Shown here: positions 36,101-45,992 of the stretch, piece by piece | How the letters are laid out: every line of letters begins with the position of its first letter | Position numbering within the stretch: position 1 is the first letter of the stretch | From: Apostichopus japonicus | Taxonomy: Eukaryota > Echinodermata > Holothuroidea > Aspidochirotida > Stichopodidae | Assembly (NCBI RefSeq): GCF_037975245.1 | Contig: NC_092574.1 | Coordinates: 8,558,213 to 8,622,212, forward strand | Length of the DNA: 64,000 nt | Direction: 5' to 3' | Translations under genes and position numbers: made by a program | Notes under the pieces: model-generated | Told to the model about the DNA's origin: nothing | Seen by the model: only the letters and a program-made list of their open reading frames with translations | Databases searched by the model: none

Positions 36101-37511
36101 TTATTACCATGGACATAATTGTCATCCGACTAGAGGAAAGTCTGTAAATGAAAAGACTGGGGTGCCAATGAAGACACTCTTTGAAAATACTAGAGAGATT
36201 CGACAATATGTAATAGACCAAGGATACAACTATGAAGAAGTATGGGAATGTCAATTTCGTGAAATGAAGAAACATAACCAAAATTTGAGGCATTTTTTGA
36301 GTACGCTTTATCGTCCGTTAGAGTTTAAGAATAAATTGACTGAAGATCAAATTATTCGTGCTATTCAGGATAACCAACTATTTGGGTTTGTTGAGTGCGA
36401 CATTCACGTTCCTGATAAGTTGAAACCTATATTTGCCGAAATGTGTCCTATTTTCAAAAACACAAATATCTCCCGAGAAAACATCGGTGAACATATGAAA
36501 CAATTTGCGGAGGAAAATAAAATAATGCAAAAACCTAGACGAAGTCTTATAGGTAGCATGTTTGGTAACAAAATACTTTTAGCAACTCCTCTTATCAAGT
36601 GGTATCTTCAACATGGTTTAATAATTACTCGTATTTACCAAGTCATTGAATATACCCCTCAAGCATGCTTTCGTACTTTTGGTGAATCTGTGTCGAATGC
36701 TCGGCGAGCAGGTGACCGCGATCCATCAAAGGCTATCATAGCAGATACCATGAAATTGATTGGCAACTCTTCTTACGGTAAAACTATTACCAACAGGGAA
36801 AGGCATACAAACGTTAAAATGGCTGATGCTAGTTCATCATCCAAAATGGTCAACTCACCTGCTTTTCGAGATTTGAATTTCATCGTTGATGATTGTTACG
36901 AAGTAGAACTAGCCAAAAGTAGTATTAAGATGGATCTTCCAATTCAAATTGGCTTGTTTGTCTACCAGTATGCCAAATTACGCATGTTACAGTTTTATTA
37001 CGACTGTCTCTGTAAATTTTTTGATGTAAGTAAATGGGAGTACGTGGAAATGGACACTGATTCGGCGTATATTTCCATCGCTGGTAACAGTCTAGAGGAG
37101 ATTTTGAAACCGAACATGAATGAAACATTTCGCGCAGAAAAACATTTATGGTTTCCACGTGATGATACTGAAGAAAAAATGTTTGATAAACGAACCCCTG
37201 GATTGTTTAAAGTAGAATGGCAAGGTGATGGTATTGTTGCTTTATCCAGCAAAATGTATTACTGTTTCGGTGGTGTCAAGGGAGATAAATGTAGTTGTAA
37301 AGGGGTAAATAAAAAAAGAAATAGCATCGATGAGAAAATATATAAAGAGGTTCTTACAACAAAACAACCAAAAACTGGAGAAAATAAAGGTTTTCGAGTG
37401 AGAGACAATCACGTTTATACATACAGGCTCAGAAAGGATGCCTTCACTTACTTTTACCCGAAGAGAAAAGTCCAAGAAGACGGTGTTACGACTACATATC
37501 TTGATATTTAG
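33165..37511 (+). CDS. polB: Protein-primed family B DNA polymerase with N-terminal C2H2 zinc fingers, 1,448 aa
   Basis: A DNA polymerase of the DNA_pol_B_2 (Maverick/adintovirus) type that would copy the element's linear DNA from a protein primer, presumably in the nucleus. Two C2H2 fingers: C10-C13-H26-H31 and C39-C42-H55-H59. A NxDNMCLFRC segment at 339-348 and a C2HC finger C466-C469-H482-C486 precede the catalytic core. Exonuclease: D531/E533 (FDFE) and N663...YD668. Polymerase: D894 in YDANALY (motif A), K1197...N1201...YG1205 (motif B), D1297 and D1299 in MDTDS (motif C). All expected catalytic residues are present and there are no stops or shifts. The start is the ATG at 33,165; another ATG is five codons on. 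The codons upstream lack ATG. A possible AATAAA signal is at 38,155. No partner genes are nearby. Confidence 0.92.
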   Translation: MLGSTMSYQCKTCGKVFARQDILKRHVETVHIKGANLQCRICFKQYSRKDNLLRHLKYHATEARNGQNTVTTDVTRTVSTQKDIAPAQTPSTSVTGRDANGTYTSIQETSGKRIAESDDQVRSQSLKRMKTSEVSNSVSCEDLVEVPANVDEFVSTFHIPERTDCSHEDVLRLYKKHWNDIRTKFRRQNKLRDVYNYRLSKTSREKLIHHTDMIFDDQKYVFKINVGLGFFLRNVETCELRYYYASNNSKLFKEPFQITNKLTLEHFTEALLAQDLLEHARLQRPNSKWVIETVTNVTYFVYKVLDHPIGCVTVEVPDYVKDNKAIVNLEKNLHTGEPNNDNMCLFRCLALFRGSNPKSLEKETHRMYRLYSHGQDPRSFDGVRMKELTRFEDSFNVNIVVYELNKQETENGDSTAYLLVNSSILHVAQLVRRSLEKFKDTMYVNLIGNHFSYISDINMYSKTYMCRKCQKLWKESKALIRHETKCEGKGSKHKFPGGVFQLQRTVFEQLEDEGFAVPEKLRYHPYRAVFDFECYFESQVEGFRATDKLTWEAKHVPLSASVCSNVPGFLRPRCFISNEGPHDLIQNVVEYLSRIAENSQALLEETFGDLIRSVEDKIKQDQDEWYLIQDKYKSKGRPKQHHLKILLDSLTSWISEIPVLGFNSGSYDINLIKEFFFPYLIKNDPINCVIKRNNNYMCLRTDNLMFLDITNYLAPGFSYDAFLKAFECSQTKGFFPFEWFSLEKLDYPQLPPYETFYSDLKQSNISVEDYTVCKNVWKRENMKTMREFLVWYNNRDVEPFVEALEKMTEFYKERGIDAFKDGISVPGLTMKHLFKVSNNPTFQLINEQNKDLYYTFRESLVGGPSIIFNRHQEKGKTFIRNNPSHVCQKIVGYDANALYLWAIMQDMPTGSFTRRKSDNGFKLSRTRPISFEWLEWKAYVSDVKIRHAMNCSEKRIGLRRIPVDGYCAETNTVLQFHGCYYHGHNCHPTRGKSVNEKTGVPMKTLFENTREIRQYVIDQGYNYEEVWECQFREMKKHNQNLRHFLSTLYRPLEFKNKLTEDQIIRAIQDNQLFGFVECDIHVPDKLKPIFAEMCPIFKNTNISRENIGEHMKQFAEENKIMQKPRRSLIGSMFGNKILLATPLIKWYLQHGLIITRIYQVIEYTPQACFRTFGESVSNARRAGDRDPSKAIIADTMKLIGNSSYGKTITNRERHTNVKMADASSSSKMVNSPAFRDLNFIVDDCYEVELAKSSIKMDLPIQIGLFVYQYAKLRMLQFYYDCLCKFFDVSKWEYVEMDTDSAYISIAGNSLEEILKPNMNETFRAEKHLWFPRDDTEEKMFDKRTPGLFKVEWQGDGIVALSSKMYYCFGGVKGDKCSCKGVNKKRNSIDEKIYKEVLTTKQPKTGENKGFRVRDNHVYTYRLRKDAFTYFYPKRKVQEDGVTTTYLDI

Positions 37512-38455
37512 TGAACATTATGCAGTATGGAATAATATTTTACTGTTTTCTCCTGTCTCGTGTGCTTGTGCGTGTTTTGTATAACTCTACATATAGTGTC
37601 ACTATAGCTGCAAAGAAAATTTATTCACCGATCTATATGTTAAGAATACTCCTATATATACAGTTATAAGTTTTTTATTTTTTTTTTTTTTTATTATTAT
37701 TATTTTTTACATGAACTTAGTGTACATTTTCTCTTTTATATGGCTAATGTATGGTGATTATAATTAATAGTTGATTGAAAAACGTTTTGTTTTAAATTTT
37801 AAATGATTTACCCCATTTTGTGACTTTCCTCCTTGATTTTTAATATTAACCAATGTTTTCTCATCCTGTACTCTTTTGAATTTTATCTGGAAACCTATTT
37901 TATAAAGTATGATAACGGGTTAGGAAGTATAAACCAATAGAATATCAACGATTTTAACCTATATCGGGTACTTTACTTGTAAGACACATTTACTTTGTAA
38001 TCGAAAATGTATTGGCGTAATACATTTCACTGTTGCCTGGTATTTTTCTCCCTGTTAATGTATAACTTTCAGACACATTGTAAAATAATTGTTCTGAAAC
38101 ATAACTGGAACTTTGTATGTTCAATAATTTCTTGAAAGTACTCTTTAAAAAGAAAATAAATGTTTAAAATATCCCAACATTTTGTTTCATCTGTTTTGTT
38201 TGCGTTTGTTTTGTTTTAACAATCATGAAGTTTAATAAGCTATTATTATTATTGTTATTATATTATTTTTTAATACTTAAATAGGATAAAGCAAAGTTAA
38301 AAATAAAAACTATAATAAAAGCAATGAGTGCATTGTTCGCCCCTCTCATGGGGCGTCAGCACCGAAACCCTACATGAAGGACGCCCCCAAATTTTCCACC
38401 TCATCCCGCCTCCGCCTCCGCCTCCAAAAGGGGTGCGAAAAGGGCATACTATACT
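37512..38455. other. 3' noncoding end of polymerase element
   Basis: AT-rich, with a T-run and TTA repeats near 37,671-37,707, an AATAAA at 38,155-38,160, and near the tip a GC-rich block with CCGCCTCCGCCTCCGCCTCC. Its reverse complement forms 27,608-28,551. No gene. Confidence 0.7.
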
Positions 38456-39311
38456 AGTGTCACTATAGCTGCAAAGAAAATTTATTCACCGATCTATATG
38501 TTAAGAATACTCCTATATATACAGTTATAAGTTTTTTATTTTTTTTTTTTTTTATTATTATTATTTTTTACATGAACTTAGTGTACATTTTCTCTTTTAT
38601 ATGGCTAATGTATGGTGATTATAATTAATAGTTGATTGAAAAACGTTTTGTTTTAAATTTTAAATGATTTACCCCATTTTGTGACTTTCCTCCTTGATTT
38701 TTAATATTAACCAATGTTTTCTCATCCTGTACTCTTTTGAATTTTATCTGGAAACCTATTTTATAAAGTATGATAACGGGTTAGGAAGTATAAACCAATA
38801 GAATATCAACGATTTTAACCTATATCGGGTACTTTACTTGTAAGACACATTTACTTTGTAATCGAAAATGTATTGGCGTAATACATTTCACTGTTGCCTG
38901 GTATTTTTTGTTAATGTATAACTTTCAGACACATTGTAAAATAATTGTTCTGAAACATAACTGGAACTTTGTATGTTCAATAATTTCTTGAAAGTACTCT
39001 TTAAAAAGAAAATAAATGTTTAAAATATCCCAACATTTTGTTTCATCTGTTTTGTTTGCGTTTGTTTTGTTTTAACAATCATGAAGTTTAATAAGCTATT
39101 ATTATTATTGTTATTATATTATTTTTTAATACTTAAATAGGATAAAGCAAAGTTAAAAATAAAAACTATAATAAAAGCAATGAGTGCATTGTTCGCCCCT
39201 CTCATGGGGCGTCAGCACCGAAACCCTACATGAAGGACGCCCCCAAATTTTCCACCTCATCCCGCCTCCGCCTCCGCCTCCAAAAGGGGTGCGAAAAGGG
39301 CATACTATACT
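38456..39311. repeat. Direct duplication of the terminal 0.86 kb of the element
   Basis: Starts at AGTGTCACTATAGCTGC, the same sequence as 37,595, and repeats through to the terminal GGGCATACTATACT. The unit is 861 bp in the first copy; the second is 5 bp shorter because of a small deletion in a CTCCC stretch (near 38,907). The left arm of the palindrome has only one copy of this end. Confidence 0.92.
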
Positions 39312-39320
39312 ACTATACTA

Positions 39321-41590
39321 TCACAAAGAAGTTCCAAGGCTTCTACATCAATATCATTGAATGTAGGATAAGTAAATGCAAGAATGGGAAGTATTAAGTT
39401 CAGTAGGTCTAGGATAACTGCTTCAATCACCTTTCAAGCTTGCTGCAAACAGAAATCAAAACATGAAAGTTCTAGTTATATATAGGCTTACAGTAGGCTA
39501 GTATACTACCATTGACCAAGGCATATCACCGTGTAGTCCCATGTATAACTACATAGTCAGTTTAGTTTGGAGACCAAGGATCAGGAAGCCTTACAATAGC
39601 TTATTTGAGACCCTATCCGTGTGAGATCGTAGATGAACACCGGCTTATTTCAAGCCTTCTCTCTTCGATAAGTGTTCAAAGGATAACGAGGCAGAGGTGT
39701 GAATTCAATCCCATTTCTGCTGCCGGGACCGCCATTATATGTCCCAATCCGACGGACTAGAGTGTATGCCCCAGCATCTGACAACTTTCTCAATACTGAA
39801 GTAGGCAAAGGAACCCCATTTGACATAACTGCAGTGCAGCCATGACGAACAAAGTTGTTTTGAAACCAAGTGAAGAACAGAAACAAACCCCTTTCCCCAA
39901 TTGCAAGTTAAAAAAACTGAAATACCAAATCCACGGAAAACTCCGCACATCACCACTGCACTGCAGCGATTTTGAATGGCTCACGAGAATCTGGCTCCTG
40001 CCAAAATATTGATCTGGTAACTTAACCTTTGCCTTTTCTAGTTATGACACGATTTACAACAACAAAAAGTGCGGAAATTGTAGATTTACATGTTGGTTAA
40101 TTATGTTAGATGCTCGAAAAAATAATGATAATAATAACTTTAATTCGATAATGAGTAAAACATACTTCTAATTAATGTTACAGACTTATGTGTGCCTTAA
40201 AAGGTTTAAGAAAACGTTAGGCTGGCCAATATACGTACGCCTAGGCTAGATCTGATCGTTATAATGGCCCCCAGGCATGCATAACCACGGCGTAGGCTGT
40301 TATTTGAAAGAAAGAAAACACAGTGCTTACTGCTTACATTTGCAACATCGATATCCTTTAAGTTACAAGATCACATTGTTGATACGGTGGAATGAGCAGC
40401 GGTGAACGTGTGGAGTCCGGTTTGGCTTAAGTGAAGGTCTACTAACCTAACGTTAAAGGCATTGAAGCGTGCGGCCATCTGAAAAAAAGTTAACTTTCCG
40501 TTGCTTGCAAGTCAAATTTTTTTATCGTGTCGCTACAAAATGCAGACAGTCATGAAACCTGATACCTTGTTATCTTTTCTCTAGACCTGAGATGTCCATC
40601 GTTGCTATGTACACTGTGTTGTAGGTAATGACCGTAGCTGTATGTACAGACTGTACACTAGTGTATAATTACCGACGGTAGCAAGCTGTGGTGTGTATTT
40701 TCTGGGATCGATGGTGTGTGTCCAACACTTCTGTTACACCTCATTCGAAACTAGGTCAGATTACCGGCATTAGACGTTTCTTTTTGCGCGACGGTCTTCA
40801 CATGCACCCTTTAAATGATATAGCCTACCGTTAGCCGTTATTCACTCTGATGTCACCGGTGAAACAATGGAGACACTATAGTAGGATTCTTCCATTTGTT
40901 TACCTCGAAACTCCGGGTAGCTCAGTCCCCTTTGGTTTAGTAAATCGACTGACTTGGACATGTTTCCATTGATCCAGGTTATTTTAATGGCATTTGAAGA
41001 CATAACGGTTGAGTATGTCTTCTTTGTTTTTGTTTCTGACACCAGTTTTCGTATATAGACTATACCAGAGGATGGCTGTGGAGATTGTCATTTCGAGTAT
41101 ATCTCGTCTCAGTAAAGTGACTTCAAAGACGACGATACAGACGAACCTCACACATTCAGTTCTGCGACATCACGAATTGCTTTACGTGGTGCATAGTTAC
41201 CAGGAGTAACTTGTGACGTCGTCAATGAGGGTCTCATAAATTCCCAAAAGTTACTGTGAAAGCGACGACCAAAAGTTTTGTCATTTAGGGACCTCCGCCA
41301 GCAGGGAAAAAAGGAGACGCTGTAAAAATTTGTCATCTTGAAATGTTGTGTTAACAATCTTTTTTCAGGCTATGACCTTTGCTGAGCTCAAGTGATCTTT
41401 ACCATTCATTTCATGGGTTAATTTTACTTATCGTAGGGTATGCGTGCAGAGACTTAGTAGCAGAGCAATCCAAGTTTCTTGAACCTATTATATGTCGTGC
41501 CCTTTGATTTCTACTGTTCTGAAATGACCTTTGACCTCTCACAAGAATTGTAGGGTACTTCTTCTACTACTTCTATCTACTTTATCAACA
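39321..41590 (-). repeat. Inverted copy of repeat-unit body (right outer arm)
   Basis: Reverse complement of copy C body (39,611-41,590 equals 25,627-27,606) plus 290 bp more (39,321-39,610) that corresponds to 9,707-9,996 of copy A and is missing in the left arm. The 290 bp include the start of the SAM-like fragment, cut at ...LELLCE by the element. No independent gene. Confidence 0.85.
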
Positions 41591-41640
41591 AAATTTCGGC
41601 TACTTTTATCCCGAAAATTCGACTTGGCGATGGGTCTAAG

Positions 41641-43800
41641 CACCCTGCAAACCTAGTCACCCTGCACACCCATTCACCCTGCACACTCAGCCACCATTCA
41701 CACCCAGTCTCCCTGCTTACCCAGCCATCGTTCACACCCAGTCACCACGAACACCCAGTCACCCTGCACACTCAGCCACCATTCATACCCAGTCTCCCTG
41801 CACACTCAATCACCCTGCACACCCAGCCACCATTCACACCCAGTCACCCTGCACACTCAGCCATCATTCACACCCAGTCACCACGAAAACCCAGTCACCC
41901 TGCACACTCAGCCACCATTCACACCCAGTCTCCCTGCACATTCAGTCACCCTGCACACTCAGCCACCATTCATACCCAGTCTCCCTGCACACTCAATCAC
42001 CCTGCACACCCAGCCACCATTCACACCCAGTCACCCAGCACACTCAGCCATCATTCACACCCAGTCACCACGAAAACCCATTCACCCTGCACACTCAGCC
42101 ACCATTCACACCCAGTCACCCTGCACACCCAGCCATCATTCACACCCAGTCACCACGAAAACCCAGTCACCCTGCATACTCAGCCACCATTCACACCCAG
42201 TCTCCCTGCACATTCAGCCACCATTCACACCCAGTCTCCCTGCCTACCCAGCCATCATTCACACACAGTCACCACGAACACCTAGTCACCCTGCGCACCC
42301 AGCCATCATTCACACCCAGTCACCCTGCACACCCAGCCACCATTCACACCCAGTCTCCCTGCACACCCAGCCACCATTCACACCCAGTCTTCCTGCACAC
42401 CCAGCCACCATTCACACCCTGTCTCCCTGCTTACCCAGCCATCATTCACACCCAGTCACCACGAACACCTAGTCACCCTGCGCACCCAGCCATCATTCAC
42501 ACCCAGTCACCCTGCACACCCAGCCACCATTCACACCCTGTCACTCTGCACACCCAGCCACCATTCACACCCAGTCTCCCTGCTTACCCAGCCATCATTC
42601 ACACCCAGTCACCACGAACACCTAGTCACCCTGCGCACCCAGCCATCATTCACACCCAGTCACCCTGCACACCTAGTCACCCTGCACACCCAGCCACCAT
42701 TCACACCCAGCAACCATTCGCACCCAGTCACCACGAACACCCAGTCACCATTCACACCCAGTCACTCTGCACACCCAGTCACACTGCACACCCAGTCACC
42801 TTGCGCACCCAGCCACCATTCACATCCAGTCACATTGCACACCCAGTCACCATGCACACCCAGCCACCATTCACACCCAGTCACCATTCACACCAAGTCA
42901 CAATTCACACCCAGTCACCATTCACACCCAGTAACTCTGCACACCTAGTCACCCTGCACACCCAGCCACCATTCACCCCCAGCCACCATTCACACCCAGT
43001 CACCACGAACACCCAGTCACCATGCACACCCAGCCACCATTCACACCCAGTCACCATTCACACCAAGTCACCATTCACCCCCAGTCACCATTCACACCCA
43101 GTCACTCTGCACACCTAGTCACCCTGCACACCCAGCCACCATTCACACCCAGTCACCACGAACACCCAGTCACCCTGCACACTCAGCCACCATTCACACC
43201 AAGTCTCCCTGCACATTCAGTCACCATTCACAGCCAGTCTCCCTGCCTACCCAGCCATCATTCACACCCAGTCACCACGAACACCCAGTTACCCTGCGCA
43301 CCCAGCCATCATTCACACCCAGTCACCCTGCACACCCAGCCACCATTCACACCCAGTCTCCCTGCACACCCAGCCACCATTCACACCCTGTCTCCCTGCT
43401 TACCCAGCCATCATTCACACCCAGTCACAACGAACACCTAGTCACCCTGCGCACCCAGCCATCATTCACACCCAGTCACCCTGCACACCCAGCCACCATT
43501 CACACCCTGTCACCCTGCACACCCAGCCACCATTCACACCCAGTCTCCCTGCTTACCCAGCCATCAGCACGAACACCTAGTCACCCTGCGCACCCAGCCA
43601 TCATTCACACCCAGTCACCATGCACACCTAGTCACCCTGCACACCCAGCCACCATTCACACCCAGCAACCATTCACACCCAGTCACCACGAACACCCAGT
43701 CATCATTCACACCCAGTCACCATGCACACCCAGCCATCATTCACACCCAGTCACACTGCACACCCAGCCATCATTCACACTCACTCACCCAGCACTCACC
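41641..43800 (+). repeat. 17-bp minisatellite, copy D (2.2 kb)
   Basis: Same units and much of the same variant order as copy A (for example the segments with TCTTCCTGCACACC and CCCAGCAACCATTC), but shorter. It follows the palindrome directly, with only the about 45-bp block ending CGACTTGGCGATGGG in between, so most of the leader is missing. Confidence 0.95.
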
Positions 43801-44131
43801 GTCAATAACAATGTACAGTGGCAATTATAAAGCAAGTTGCCACTTTTGTTGGTTCATGTTACGAAACGTTGCACAGCAAGTTAATGCAAGTCGGTCTCGA
43901 AATCGATAAGTATCCCTCTCACATTTATGAATATCATGTCAAATTCAAAATATTCAGTAAAATTCCCTAACAACCAAAAATATGTTCCCTAACATCCTAA
44001 AATGTGTTCCCTAACATCCTTAACTTAGATATGCACTTGACACATTTGCGTTTATCCACTTCCAAAATATTCCCCCCCCCCCTCCCCCCTCTTCCCTCAT
44101 GGTCTGAGTAAACATATGGATACGTATTCCC
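43801..44131. other. Noncoding spacer after minisatellite D
   Basis: Collinear with 3,323-3,649. C-rich run near 44,071-44,088. No gene. Confidence 0.6.
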
Positions 44132-44334
44132 TATGGCAAGCCGTTTTAACATTTACCTCTCTATTCTACTAAAGTAGAATTAATTCCACTTAAGTAGAAT
44201 ACAATTAAGCTTAAGTAAAATGCATTTCTACTTAAGTGCAATTCATTTCCCTTAAGCTTAATTGTATTCTACTTAAGTGGAATTAATTCTACTTAAGTAG
44301 AATAGAGAGGTAAATGTTAAAACGGCTTGCCATA
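44132..44334. mobile_element. Fold-back element, copy D
   Basis: Both termini (TATGGCAAGCCG and its complement) are present. About 40 bp shorter than copy A because one palindromic AAGT word set in the centre is missing. Confidence 0.8.
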
Positions 44335-45290
44335 ATGCAATCGACGCAAATAAAGAGTGCGAAGGGGGTTTATAGAAGGCTCAATCTGACTCTCGAAGAC
44401 TTCGCATGCCATCCCCTCACCCCCACCCCCAAGACAAATCGAAGCACATGTCTCTCACCTGTACGGATATAGGCATGACATGAATTATTTTTTAGGTATA
44501 GGCTTCAGAGTGTCGACGAATACGTTCTGAAACGTGGTTCGAATAGTACAGTCTTATATATATTTCGAATATTTATATAATCTACATGCATCAATCAGCT
44601 AACATGTAAAATACTGAAGTATGAACTAAAAACAGTTATGAATACTAAAGATAAAATATGTCTTACAGCGCCAATGAAGCATACTAACTTATCGGTAACA
44701 TGACTAGGTAATCGCTAAACTTTGACGGCATCGCTTCTTCACGTCTACATGATATTCGCGGTGGAATTAATTGGAACGAATGGGTCAACGAATCTCAAGT
44801 AATGTTAAGACAATGACGATTTATCATCTTCACGGGAATATAGAAAATAGAGTCATTGGCTTTATCACAAATTACACCGGTGGCCTTTAGTACCTAAAGG
44901 TGTGTGAGGGGGGGGGGGGAAGGGGGTTATAAAAACTGAAATGGGAACCAATTTATAAGTGTACCACCTGCCACGGATCTCAGTTTAACGAATTGGACTT
45001 TTAAGCTGGGATCCATGCGGTGGGTGTTGCAACGGGGTCCTAAACTTGCCTCCCTCCCCCCGGAAAATGAGATCATCCCAAAAGGTAACCTTTTGTAATC
45101 CTTATGTGCTTAATGTCCACCATCTCAAAGTCTTTGAAACAGGGTCCCCAAACATTTTTATTGTTGGAAGAGATTTCCCAGACTCTACTTTCTACCCTCC
45201 CAAAAAATTATGTTACTTGAATGTTGTATTGCTTTTCATTATCTAGAATCCTACGGTGTACTCTTTCTTCATCGCCAGAACTTAAAAGCG
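44335..45290. repeat. Noncoding body segment of repeat unit D
   Basis: Collinear with 3,894-4,857 and 21,387-22,353; G-run near 44,909. No gene. Confidence 0.65.
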
Positions 45291-45992
45291 TTGTAGTGCT
45301 GAGATTATACACACAACAGTTACTTACGATGTAGTATTGAAATAACATACAATGCAATTACTTGCAATGTAATGTTCAGATTACATGCAACACACTTACT
45401 TGCGATGTAGTGTTGACATTACATACAACAGTGACTTTCGATGAAGTGTTCAGATTACATACACCACTTACTTACGATGTACTGTTGAGATTACATACAA
45501 CAGTTACTTACGATGTAGTGTTTCGATTACATGCAACACACTTACTTGTAATGTAGTTTTGATATTACATTCAACATACTTACTTGCGATCTAGTGTTCA
45601 GATTACATGCTCCACTTACTTACGATGTACTGTTGAGACAACATGCAACACACTTACTTACGATGTAGTGTTTCGATTACATATACAACACACTCACTTG
45701 TAATGTAGTGTTTCAATTAAATGCAGCACTTACTTACGATGTACTGTTAAGATTTCATACAACACACTCACTTGTAATGAAGTGTTAATATTCCATACAA
45801 CACTTGCTTGTAGTGTAGTGTTCATAATATATACAACAGTTACTTGCGATATATTGTTGAGAGTACATACTACACACTTACTTCAATGTAGTGTCGGATT
45901 CCATACAACACAATTACTTGCGATGTAGTGTTGAAATTACATACAACACACTTCCTTGCAAAGTAGTGTTGAGATTATAAATATACAACACT
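45291..45992 (+). repeat. 36-bp minisatellite, copy D (0.7 kb)
   Basis: Same unit as 4,858-6,050, with the unit order of copy C. Confidence 0.9.

Larger units (their letters stand above)
27607..39320. mobile_element. Polymerase-encoding element (Maverick/Polinton- or adintovirus-like), rearranged
   Basis: The insert sits in repeat-unit DNA and encodes a full and a truncated protein-primed family B DNA polymerase in opposite orientations. The right boundary is precise: repeat-unit sequence resumes at TCACAAAG (39,321), and the element tip read inward is AGTATAGTAGTATAG followed by TATGCCC. A 5'-AG tip is typical of Polintons. The left boundary at 27,607 is the mirrored copy of the same tip after a deletion, so it is not independent evidence of terminal inverted repeats. 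The opposite natural end is not identified. No integrase, packaging ATPase, adenovirus-type protease or capsid gene is visible. It is an endogenous remnant or a polymerase-only derivative. Confidence 0.75.
25627..41590. repeat. Giant imperfect palindrome (inverted duplication) of repeat-unit DNA plus polymerase element
   Basis: The left arm (25,627-31,359) is repeated in reverse complement as the right arm (34,704-41,590) around a 3.34-kb centre. Matching positions sum to 66,063 inside the mobile element (28,552 with 37,511; 31,359 with 34,704) and to 67,217 outside it (26,008 with 41,209; 27,331 with 39,886). The 1,154-bp offset is the only large asymmetry. Arms agree at nearly every base I compared, with a handful of substitutions. 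The right outer end falls at the start of minisatellite D, with only an AAA overlap at the junction (41,588-41,590). The cause could be a real inverted duplication, gene conversion or assembly error. Confidence 0.85.

Noticed and set aside
27608-38455. Reading the 3.75-kb arms as ordinary Polinton terminal inverted repeats
   Set aside because: The inverted homology continues about 2 kb into flanking repeat-unit DNA and starts inside the polymerase gene, so it is an inverted duplication and not a terminal repeat.
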